DNA from: an uncultured Oscillospiraceae bacterium
GTDB lineage: Bacteria; Bacillota; Clostridia; Oscillospirales; Oscillospiraceae
Direction of reading: 5' to 3'
Assembly (NCBI GenBank): GCA_949494735.1
Contig: CATABD010000009.1
Location: forward strand, 1-51,310
Length of the DNA: 51,310 nucleotides
In this document: piece by piece, positions 8,397 through 15,110 of the stretch
How positions within the stretch are numbered: the stretch's first letter is position 1
Layout: the number at the start of each line of letters is the position of its first letter
Made by a program: the position numbers and the translations under genes
The notes under the pieces: model-generated
Database searches by the model: none
What the model saw: only the letters and a program-made list of their open reading frames with translations
Told to the model about the DNA's origin: nothing

Positions 8397-10064
8397 TTAC
8401 GCCGCCTCCTTTTCCATGGCCGTCAGGCTGTTCAAAATATCCTTCAAATCGGGCGGGAGCTTTCCCATCTCGTCCAGGCGTTTCAGCACCTTGACGTATT
8501 CAATGTGATAGCGGAGGGTAATGACCAGATCATCCTTGGCTTTCACCCGAATGGACTGGACCAGAGCGATCACCGCCCGCCGGTCCAGGGTGGTCATGGC
8601 GGAGAACTCCTTGAAGTGCTGGGTCCACCGCAGGCGGGAACTGCTGTTGTTCGTCACCAGCTCCATCTCGGCCCGCAGACGGTCAATGGCCTCCTGCGCC
8701 TGCTCCGCCCGCTCGGTGTAGAGGTTCTTCAAATCCTGATAGTCCTTTTTACTGATAAGGTTGGCGATAAAATTCTCATACAGCGTGGCCTTGAACTGCC
8801 GGGCTTCTTCCAGCTTCACCTCATTGTCCGCAATCTGCGCTTTGAACTTGGCGATTTCCTCCTGGTTGATCTGTTCCTCGCTGATACTGTCCAAAACCTC
8901 ATCCAGCGAGACAATGTGTCGGATATGAGCCTGGAGACTGACCAGAACACAGTCGATCAGATCAGCCTCTTTCAGCATGACCGGATGAGTGCAGCCCTTT
9001 TTCTTCCCGGTGGGACAATGATAATAGACGTACTTTCTGCCCTTGACCGTGTTGGTTTTCCGGGTCATGCGTCCGCCGCAGCAGCCACATACCAGCAGGC
9101 CGGAGAACAGATAGACCGCCTCGCCGTCCGGGGCTGTCCGGGTGTCCAGACTGGAAATCTTCTGAACAAGGTCAAAATCCCGCTTCTGGATGATCGGTTC
9201 ATGTGCGTTTTCAATGCGGACCCATTCCTCGGCTGGCTTGTGGATGATATTCTTCAGCTTGTGGTTATGGGTTTCCTGCCGCCCCTGCAACAGAACGCCG
9301 GTATAGGTTTCCTCCTGCAAGATGCGGATCACCGCACGGGCGGACCACTTGGCGTCCGGCACATCCGCGAAGCCGCCGGTGGGGTGGGGCAGGCCCCGGC
9401 TGTCCTTGTAGGCCATGGGGGAGAGGACACCCAGCCGGTTCAATTCCTCCGCGATATGCTTGGCGCTGGCCCCGTCAATGCGGCGGCGGTAAATGTCCCG
9501 CACCACACGGGCAGGGTATTCATCAATAATGAGATGATTCTTGTTTTCCGGGTCCTTCCGGTAGCCATAGATGGGGCAGGAGCCTACATAGTCCCCGTTC
9601 TGCCGCTTGGTCAGCAGGGCGCTCCGGGTTTTCACAGAAATATCGTGGGAATAGGTGTCGTTCAGCAGATTTTTCAGCGTGATATGGAGATCATCGCCGT
9701 TCTGCTCGTTGGCGGTGTCGATGCCGTCATTGACGGAGATAAACCGAACGCCGTAGGTGGGAAAGACCTGCCGGAGATAGCGGCCAGTCTCAATGTACTC
9801 CCGGCCCAGGCGGGACAAGTCCTTGACGATCACGCAGTTGATCTTGCCGGAAACAATGTTGTTCATCATTTCCTGGAACGCCGGACGGTCGAACAGAACA
9901 CCGCTGTAACCGTCGTCCACCCGCTCCGATACCAGCTCGATGTCCGGGTGAGCGGCTACGAAGTCCTCGATGAGCTTCTTCTGGTTGGCAATACTGTCAC
10001 TCTCTACGCTGTGGTCGGCAGAGTAGGACAGGCGCAGGTATGCGTCGCCGCGATATTTAGGCAT
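8397..10064 (-). CDS. Large serine recombinase 3
   Basis: A 555-residue large serine recombinase, the first gene of the operon. The Ser nucleophile is in 'AYLRLSYSAD' and the Arg box is 'LSRLGREY'. The zinc ribbon has 'LVCGCCGGRM' and 'YHCPTGKKKGC', and a coiled coil precedes the C-terminus. I chose the Met at 10064 because AAAGGAG lies 10 nt upstream; the frame opens eight codons earlier. A strong promoter at 10151-10179 serves the operon. Its position at one end of a long conjugative element is where integration genes are expected. Confidence 0.9.
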   Translation of the reverse strand: MPKYRGDAYLRLSYSADHSVESDSIANQKKLIEDFVAAHPDIELVSERVDDGYSGVLFDRPAFQEMMNNIVSGKINCVIVKDLSRLGREYIETGRYLRQVFPTYGVRFISVNDGIDTANEQNGDDLHITLKNLLNDTYSHDISVKTRSALLTKRQNGDYVGSCPIYGYRKDPENKNHLIIDEYPARVVRDIYRRRIDGASAKHIAEELNRLGVLSPMAYKDSRGLPHPTGGFADVPDAKWSARAVIRILQEETYTGVLLQGRQETHNHKLKNIIHKPAEEWVRIENAHEPIIQKRDFDLVQKISSLDTRTAPDGEAVYLFSGLLVCGCCGGRMTRKTNTVKGRKYVYYHCPTGKKKGCTHPVMLKEADLIDCVLVSLQAHIRHIVSLDEVLDSISEEQINQEEIAKFKAQIADNEVKLEEARQFKATLYENFIANLISKKDYQDLKNLYTERAEQAQEAIDRLRAEMELVTNNSSSRLRWTQHFKEFSAMTTLDRRAVIALVQSIRVKAKDDLVITLRYHIEYVKVLKRLDEMGKLPPDLKDILNSLTAMEKEAA

Positions 10065-10150
10065 AAAAAAGTCACTCCTTTGCATCACGGACTTACCCCG
10101 CGATGCAGCGAGTGGCTGGTTTATCCTATTGAATTCTTTTTCCAGTCACA

Positions 10151-10179
10151 AGCATAGCACATTTTCACGGATAAGTCAA
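10151..10179 (-). promoter_or_regulatory. Promoter of the serine-recombinase operon
   Basis: On the minus strand there is TTGACT (10179-10174), a 17-nt spacer and TATGCT (10156-10151), about 87 bp ahead of the recombinase 3 start. Confidence 0.7.
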
Positions 10180-10191
10180 CACGCTAAAGCG

Positions 10192-10407
10192 CTAAATCAA
10201 GATTTGCTTCAAGCAGTCCTCCAGGGACACGCCGTTGTCAGCAAACCGCACCCGGACGGTGAATTTGCCGCACTTGAAGCAGTAGGGGTTTTTGATCTGC
10301 CGGAGAAATTCGGCAATGCGCTCCTCCTTGGGGAGCTCCGGGTCCACGGATACCTCCCGGATATCAGCCAGGGGCGTTCCCGCAGGGGAAAGGGCTTGAT
10401 GTTCCAA
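10192..10407 (-). CDS. DUF6870-like small protein
   Basis: A 71-residue acidic protein of a family found beside ParB-like genes in Firmicute conjugative elements; I remember it as DUF6870. A conserved 'ADIREV' start region is followed by 'EERIAEFLRQIKNPYCFKCGKFTVRVRFAD'. The Cys pair (CFKC) may bind metal, but there is no second pair. It starts with TTG at 10407, with GGAGG upstream. It is the last gene of the minus-strand set 12299-10192, just ahead of the recombinase promoter. Function is unknown. Confidence 0.65.
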   Translation of the reverse strand: MEHQALSPAGTPLADIREVSVDPELPKEERIAEFLRQIKNPYCFKCGKFTVRVRFADNGVSLEDCLKQILI

Positions 10408-10476
10408 TTCTCGTACCTCCTACAACAAACAGAGCCGCCGCAGACCGTTTCCAGCCTGCGGCGGTATGTATTCAGA

Positions 10477-11328
10477 TCAGCCCTTGAAGCGGTAGGGGAG
10501 CTTGCGGCCCCCGCGCTGCTGGCTGTTGTATTTGCCCAGGATCACCCGGGCGAACCGCAGAGCGGCCTTGTTGGTGGAGAAGTCGGCTTTGCCCCGACGC
10601 AGAATCTCCTCCGGGTCCACGGCGGACAGCCACTTGATGAACACCTCATCGTCCAGCTCCGTCTCGTAGGTTTTGAGGAACAGGGCCATGCCGGAGAGGA
10701 AGGACGCCTTCACCGAGCCAGGAGAGCCGTGCCACGTTTGGGCGGTGAGCTCCAGCATCCGGGAGAAGGCCGCGCCGCCCAGCAGACGGTAGGCATTGAT
10801 GACGGCGCGGGTAGCCTCCACCTCAAAGGGTTCCCCGGTGGGCTTGTCCAGCGCCCACACAAAGCCCGCGCCCTCCAGCAGACGCTTGATCTCGATGATC
10901 TCCGCGTCCGCCCCGGATTCCACCAGAGCTTTGGTGGCGTGGGACAGCCGCAGATGGCCTTTGGCCCGGTCCAGTTTGTAATACAGTTCCGCCTCCTGCT
11001 CGTAGGTCAGGCCGTGGTAAACCCGGCACAGAGCGGTCACATCCTTGCCGCCGTTTTTCTTGCGCATGGCGCACACCCGGTGCTGGCCGTCCACCAGATT
11101 GTAGCGGCCCTCCCGGTGGCTGACCACCAGCGGGGTGAGCAGGCGAGGGTCCCACTCCCGGACCAGCTTGTCCACCGTCCGATCCAGCACGGGGCGCTGG
11201 TAGGGCTGGCCGGAGTACAGCTCCCCGGTGGAGAGCAGCTCCTCCACGCCCTGAAGATCGGCGTTCATGCCGGTGAGCACGGTCTGCCTCGGATTGGCAG
11301 GGGCGCGTTTTTTCTTGCGGTAGCTCAT
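10477..11328 (-). CDS. DUF6551-like, ParB-related protein
   Basis: A 283-residue protein with an N-terminal ParB/sulfiredoxin-like fold. 'YQRPVLDRTVDKLVREWDPRLLTPLVVS' and 'YNLVDGQHRVCAM' correspond to the nucleotide-binding GxxR box of ParB-type domains. The rest is helical and unlike partition ParB. I remember this family as DUF6551; it sits in conjugative elements next to a second ParB-like gene. The ATG overlaps the upstream stop (ATGA), so the two are co-translated. It may be a CTP- or DNA-binding regulator. No nuclease motif is evident. Confidence 0.7.
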   Translation of the reverse strand: MSYRKKKRAPANPRQTVLTGMNADLQGVEELLSTGELYSGQPYQRPVLDRTVDKLVREWDPRLLTPLVVSHREGRYNLVDGQHRVCAMRKKNGGKDVTALCRVYHGLTYEQEAELYYKLDRAKGHLRLSHATKALVESGADAEIIEIKRLLEGAGFVWALDKPTGEPFEVEATRAVINAYRLLGGAAFSRMLELTAQTWHGSPGSVKASFLSGMALFLKTYETELDDEVFIKWLSAVDPEEILRRGKADFSTNKAALRFARVILGKYNSQQRGGRKLPYRFKG

Positions 11329-12299
11329 TTTTGCGACATCCTTTCCATTTTGTGAAATAAACCGTCTAAAGCGGTGTGAACGGACTGTATCTCGTCACGG
11401 AGTTGTCCCAACTGTTCCCGCGTCAGCGCCGGAAAAACTGCCTCGTGCTCCGGGGTGGCGTAGTTAGCGACCTCCGCGCAAATCTTTTGCAGGAAAAAGG
11501 AAAACGTCATAAGGAAGGTGTCCGGGGTGCGCCTGCGGTCTTTGTCCGGGTTCTTCAGATCGTCCACGGAATCTTTAATCGTGGGATAGCAGATCTCTGC
11601 TGCCTGGGATGTAGGGGCTGGGGACTCTGGCTGTTCCGGGTTCGTTGGTTCTGCTGGAGTTGGATGATATTCGTCCACTGAACGGATATCGCCCGCCGCC
11701 AGTTGGGTAGCGGCATCCTCCTGCTGCTCCGGGGGCAGACGGGAGATCTTCAGTGCATTTTTGAAGCCAATGTCATTGCGCTTAACAATTCCCTTGGCCT
11801 CTGGCGTCAAGTTTTTCGCAATTTGAACCTTACGCTCGACAGTACGCGGTGTAACGCCAATTTTTTCAGCTGTATCTTGAGCGAAGGATTTTGTTTCTAA
11901 AACCGACCCCGTGTCGGTTTTAGAAGTCTGTCCATTGCGTTTGCCGCGCCGTGTTTCTGGATGGAGCATTTCATAGATTTCTTTGCGACGGGCCAACTGT
12001 TCCCCCTCATCTACGCAGTCAAAATCTTGGCGGACAAGATTTTCGTCGATTTCCGCCAATTCTGCCAGCAAACCGCTTAAATTACTGACCGTACACTTGA
12101 TCTCCGTCCAACCCAGCCGCTTTGCCGCCTCCAGCCGGTGCAACCCGGCAATTAGGGTGTACTCCTGGTCCACGGTGATGGGGTTCAGTAGCCCCACCTT
12201 GGAAATGCTGTCCGCCAGCTTTTGCACGGCGTCCTGGTCGGCCTCCCGCCGCCCAGCGTTGACGTTGATTTGGTAAATCGGAATCTGCGTTTTAGTCAC
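11325..12299 (-). CDS. ParB/RepB/Spo0J-family protein
   Basis: A protein of about 324 residues. The ParB N-terminal domain is clear: 'VQKLADSISKVGLLNPITVD', then 'YTLIAGLHRLEAAKRLGW', then 'IDENLVRQDFD'. An HTH follows (AEKIGVTPRTVERKVQIAKNL). After a Pro-rich linker (about 220-250) the C-terminus is helical. The start is uncertain. GTG at 12299 fits where the family begins but abuts GGGGAG with no spacing; the frame stays open to ATG at 12389 through sequence that looks non-coding and hairpin-rich. The likely job is DNA segregation or regulation during the element's extrachromosomal phase, with the two ParB-like partners downstream. Confidence 0.75.
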   Translation of the reverse strand: MTKTQIPIYQINVNAGRREADQDAVQKLADSISKVGLLNPITVDQEYTLIAGLHRLEAAKRLGWTEIKCTVSNLSGLLAELAEIDENLVRQDFDCVDEGEQLARRKEIYEMLHPETRRGKRNGQTSKTDTGSVLETKSFAQDTAEKIGVTPRTVERKVQIAKNLTPEAKGIVKRNDIGFKNALKISRLPPEQQEDAATQLAAGDIRSVDEYHPTPAEPTNPEQPESPAPTSQAAEICYPTIKDSVDDLKNPDKDRRRTPDTFLMTFSFFLQKICAEVANYATPEHEAVFPALTREQLGQLRDEIQSVHTALDGLFHKMERMSQK

Positions 12300-12814
12300 C
12301 TCCCCGGACCGTTTTGTTATTTGCCCTCGCCGGATGAAACACCCAACACCACAGGAAAGCCCTGCGGTGCCGGGTCTTGCATCCCGCAAGTGGGGGGAGG
12401 GCCGCGCCGGTCATGTTAGCGCCCTCATACTGTGAGGAAATTGACCGGCGCGGGTGCCTCTCCCATGCCCTATATGTGAACGTGTGCCGTATTATCGGGC
12501 GGCATGACCGCCCTGCTGCTCCCCCCGGCACGGGAATATGTAAGCCCGCCTTTGGCGTGGCGGCGCGATACCGGCAGACGGTGGCGGCAGTTGACTAAGC
12601 TGCCCAGGCCGTTCCCCCAGTACCTCCCTTTTACCCTGCGATACGGGTGTTTGCGGTGCGTCCCGCGTCTGCGGCGTTACCAACGCCGGACAGCCGCCCA
12701 GGTGTCGCTCGTGCCTTTGATGCTATCGTTTTGACGGGCAGGGAACGAGGATCCACCCCCTTTCGTTCATCCCCGGCCCGCAGGCAGTCTTGGCGATTGG
12801 ATGGCTGATGCAGG
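12300..12814 (-). other. Structured intergenic region upstream of parB
   Basis: About 515 bp without a supported gene. It contains successive stem-loops: CACCACAGG with CCCTGCGGTG near 12350-12371, CTTGC with GCAAG near 12377-12391, and the longer pair at 12403-12452. It may hold the promoter and leader of the ParB-like operon or binding sites for its product. No consensus -35/-10 pair was found. Confidence 0.4.
12403..12452. repeat. 11-bp GC-rich inverted repeat
   Basis: The arms are CGCGCCGGTCA (12403-12413) and TGACCGGCGCG (12442-12452), perfect over 11 bp. It shares the CGCGCCGG core and a long loop with the inverted repeat ahead of the excisionase at 3136-3197. Confidence 0.5.
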
Positions 12815-12901
12815 ATGCAGCACTTACATATTGATTATGAACAGGAGCTTGTCCCGTTGTTTGTCAAGGTGCGTGAACAATATGTTCAGGGAGAGAATTG
12901 A
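12815..12901 (+). CDS. Possible 28-residue small protein
   Basis: A short plus-strand frame (start MQHLHIDYEQ, end REQYVQGEN). Its amino-acid make-up looks like a real soluble protein rather than random sequence, with many charged and aromatic residues. An in-frame stop lies shortly upstream, and the ribosome site is weak. It overlaps the 3' end of the convergent DeoR-like gene by 16 bp. It could be the remnant of a longer gene. Low confidence. Confidence 0.25.
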   Translation: MQHLHIDYEQELVPLFVKVREQYVQGEN

Positions 12902-13218
12902 AGGAGAATGCTGTTAAGCGTGTCCAGGTCATCGCCCGCAAGCTGGCCGCGCAGCCTTTTGAGCAGGGCGGTCTGCTTGGGAGAAAGGACATTACGAGCT
13001 GGGATCCGGCGGTTTAGATAAAATCCATCCGCAACCCTGACGCCGCCCCCATAACGACCACAAACTGTTTCAATCGGGTAAGAGCACATGAGTGCCGCGA
13101 TGTCTCGCCGAATCGTCATTTTGGAAACGTTAAATTCATGCGCCAGGTTGTCGTATGTATCGTGCCGCCTGCGGCACAACACTTCAAGGATTTCCTGACG
13201 GCGTTCAACAGGGTTCAT
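12886..13218 (-). CDS. DeoR-like winged HTH regulator
   Basis: A 110-residue protein. A DeoR-type N-terminal HTH occupies about residues 1-65: 'RRQEILEVLCRRRHDTYDNLAHEFNVSKMTIRRDI'. The effector-binding sugar-phosphate domain of true DeoR proteins is missing, so this is a short, ligand-free regulator of the type seen in conjugative elements. ATG overlaps the stop of a small upstream frame (ATGA), and a G-rich ribosome site precedes it. It probably regulates the ParB-like/recombinase side or the flagellin cassette. A structured leader RNA lies upstream. Confidence 0.75.
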   Translation of the reverse strand: MNPVERRQEILEVLCRRRHDTYDNLAHEFNVSKMTIRRDIAALMCSYPIETVCGRYGGGVRVADGFYLNRRIPARNVLSPKQTALLKRLRGQLAGDDLDTLNSILLQFSP

Positions 13219-13334
13219 GCGCTCACACCCCCCTTCTCTGCTCTACAGGGCCTATCATAAACCTCAACGTGTTCTGCCCAGGAACACGTTAGAAAAATAT
13301 TTACGGAAAATTTCTGAAGTGCGATATTGCGCAT
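13215..13334 (-). CDS. Possible 39-residue leader protein upstream of the DeoR-like gene
   Basis: A small frame (start MRNIALQKFS, end EKGGVSA) whose ATG has GGAGGT six bases upstream and whose TGA overlaps the ATG of the DeoR-like gene. The strong ribosome site and the coupling support translation, possibly as a leader peptide that sets the level of the regulator. No family recognised. Confidence 0.4.
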   Translation of the reverse strand: MRNIALQKFSVNIFLTCSWAEHVEVYDRPCRAEKGGVSA

Positions 13335-13380
13335 ATCATTACCTCCAAAACTAAATTTTTTTAATTTTGGAGGGTGGCCC

Positions 13381-13445
13381 ACGGGCGGTATGCGCATATA
13401 TGTGGCGGCATAGTAAAGAGATGCCACCGTCTGACAACCGCCCGT
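13381..13445 (-). ncRNA. Structured leader RNA of the DeoR-like operon
   Basis: Two nested stems. The outer arms, ACGGGCGGT (13381-13389) and ACCGCCCGT (13437-13445), are perfect. The inner arms, at 13404-13411 and 13421-13428, pair with one G-U wobble only if the RNA is read from the minus strand; on the plus strand the same position is a C-A mismatch. That direction fits the small frame and regulator downstream. A cis-regulatory element is plausible; the class is not recognised. Confidence 0.45.
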
Positions 13446-13498
13446 ATAAATTCCAGGGAATATTTGCAGATTGGCGTCGAACCTTGTCGAAAAAGGAG

Positions 13499-13534
13499 AA
13501 GGCCACAAGTTCCCCGGAGGGAACTTGTGGCCTT
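13499..13534 (-). terminator. Strong hairpin, probable terminator after fliB
   Basis: A 16-bp perfect stem has core arms GGCCACAAGTTCCC (13501-13514) and GGGAACTTGTGGCC (13519-13532) and a 4-nt loop. On the minus strand it is followed by a T-rich run (TTCTCCTTTTTC). It lies 225 bp after the end of fliB and would close the flagellin operon. The 13535-13759 stretch also has an 8-bp inverted pair, CCAAGAGC at about 13620 and GCTCTTGG at about 13664, but no gene. Confidence 0.6.
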
Positions 13535-13759
13535 TGAAAAATATTGGGCAGAACAGCGCTCCGCCATTGTCGGGCACCGCTATGCGACACAAAAGGGCTC
13601 CGCATAGGTAGATCACCTGCCAAGAGCTTTTACGACTAAGCCAGCACGATCACGACTTCTACCGCTCTTGGTTCGGGTAGGGCTGATTTGGGGCTTGTCG
13701 GACAATTTTTTATCAATGTTTATACAGGTTCCAAAATATTACAACTAAGCAAAAAAGAA

Positions 13760-15022
13760 TTAGCCACTAAGCAAAATTGCCATATGCGCTAACGTGGAGC
13801 TGTCATGCTGAAATAGTTCCTCCTGGAAACCGTTGAAGCGTACGCTGTCATGCAGTGTGGCCCGACTTGCCACGACAATCATGTGGAACAGCCGCTCCTT
13901 TGTTTGGTCCTCCTTACAGCCCAGGACCGATACAAAGCGGTAAAAGCTGTACAGATTACACAGGGAAACATAGCCTTCCCACAGCTTCTCTTTGCTATCC
14001 AAAGCAGGGAAGCCCATATGCAACGCCGCAGCCACCATCAAATTTTCAAAGAAATATTCACGGTCCGAAAAAGCAGCCTGGAATTTCTCCAGTGCGTCCT
14101 CATAGGCTTTTTTCGAGAAGCTTGTCATAAGTTGGATATTCCGTTCCGACACGCCATCCACAGTTGATGCCAATGTAAACTTACGTTTAACATTCACTGC
14201 CTTGTAAAGCTCAGTGGGCCACCCCATTTGTCCTTTGGAAATTGCGTCCAACACCTGTAAGTTCTGCATGAGATACATATCCCGGTTCCCTGGGATATTC
14301 GCTGTCATATCCTTGATTGTGTCCACATCAGTCTGCGCCGTCACCTGCTTTGTCCAAACATCTGGGTCAAAAATGTCCCAGTTCTCCTTCTGTAGCCGTT
14401 GAAGGACTACGCCCAGATAGAGCATACGCTCGGTTAGCGATAATGCACGGTTTTGTAGGATGTCGATGAATAACGACCGAATAGGTTCAAAACAGATCAG
14501 CAGGTTATTACCTCGAGGAATATCTGCTGTTGCTTGCTCCGCTGAGGACAGGGGATCCTCCACAAATCCCACACCCTCTGGCAAATCCCAAAGCTGCTGA
14601 AGCACACCCTCGCAGGACGGAGAGAGGGAATACTCCTTAGCGGCGGGGGTGTAACCGACCCTTCTCGGATAGGTTCTGCATACCTCAGGCAGGGCTTTCT
14701 CCCCACACTCCAGCTGGAGACGGCACAGGCCTTCTTTGGTGTGGAATGCGCAGCGTCCCGAATCGGTGATATGGAACTCAGCATACATCCCGTCATGCTC
14801 CCGCTTTCTAAGACGGCGCATCCCTTGAGATACCAACGCTTGAAGCTTTTCATTTTGCTCTACAGCTCTCTTAACCGCAAGATAGTCCTTTTTGCTGAAT
14901 TCAATTTTCCAGCCGTCATCACAGCAGTTATCCTGACAAGCACCCATCAGGCAGCGGAAGTTTTTATAGAAGATAGGGATCAGTGCGGATCGGATAGGTA
15001 GCTTGATTTTCTCATCAGCCAT
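13760..15022 (-). CDS. fliB: Flagellin lysine-N-methylase
   Basis: A 420-residue protein matching the FliB family, which methylates lysine side chains of flagellin. The N-terminal half holds the family's cysteine clusters: C24, C29, C33 and C34 in 'CLMGACQDNCC', further Cys in 'GRCAFHTKEGLC', and 'EVCRTYPRR'. The Cys pattern suggests a metal or Fe-S site. The C-terminal half is helical. GTGAGG precedes the ATG. It lies 88 bp after the flagellin gene on the same strand, with only a hairpin between, so the flagellin is the natural substrate. Methylation changes surface hydrophobicity and antigenicity in other bacteria. Here it is part of a cassette inside a mobile element. Confidence 0.88.
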   Translation of the reverse strand: MADEKIKLPIRSALIPIFYKNFRCLMGACQDNCCDDGWKIEFSKKDYLAVKRAVEQNEKLQALVSQGMRRLRKREHDGMYAEFHITDSGRCAFHTKEGLCRLQLECGEKALPEVCRTYPRRVGYTPAAKEYSLSPSCEGVLQQLWDLPEGVGFVEDPLSSAEQATADIPRGNNLLICFEPIRSLFIDILQNRALSLTERMLYLGVVLQRLQKENWDIFDPDVWTKQVTAQTDVDTIKDMTANIPGNRDMYLMQNLQVLDAISKGQMGWPTELYKAVNVKRKFTLASTVDGVSERNIQLMTSFSKKAYEDALEKFQAAFSDREYFFENLMVAAALHMGFPALDSKEKLWEGYVSLCNLYSFYRFVSVLGCKEDQTKERLFHMIVVASRATLHDSVRFNGFQEELFQHDSSTLAHMAILLSG

Positions 15023-15047
15023 AATATAACCTCACGATAGTTGAAAT

Positions 15048-15073
15048 GGGGGACGAGCCGAAGCCCGCCCCCC
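15048..15073 (-). terminator. Hairpin between flagellin and fliB
   Basis: On the minus strand, GGGGG plus CGGGC pair with GCTCG plus CCCCC around a TTCG tetraloop. There is one G-U pair and one mismatch. No T-run follows, so it is more likely a leaky attenuator or an mRNA-end stabiliser that lowers fliB expression relative to flagellin than a full terminator. Confidence 0.5.
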
Positions 15074-15110
15074 AAGGTTAAGAAGTCTATGCGATTTTGC
15101 CAAGAGCAGT

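Noticed and set aside
8505-10157. 550-codon plus-strand frame opposite large serine recombinase 3
   Set aside because: Antisense shadow of a GC-rich gene; no recognisable protein pattern.
10129-11355. 408-codon plus-strand frame opposite the DUF6551 gene
   Set aside because: Shadow of the coupled minus-strand genes.
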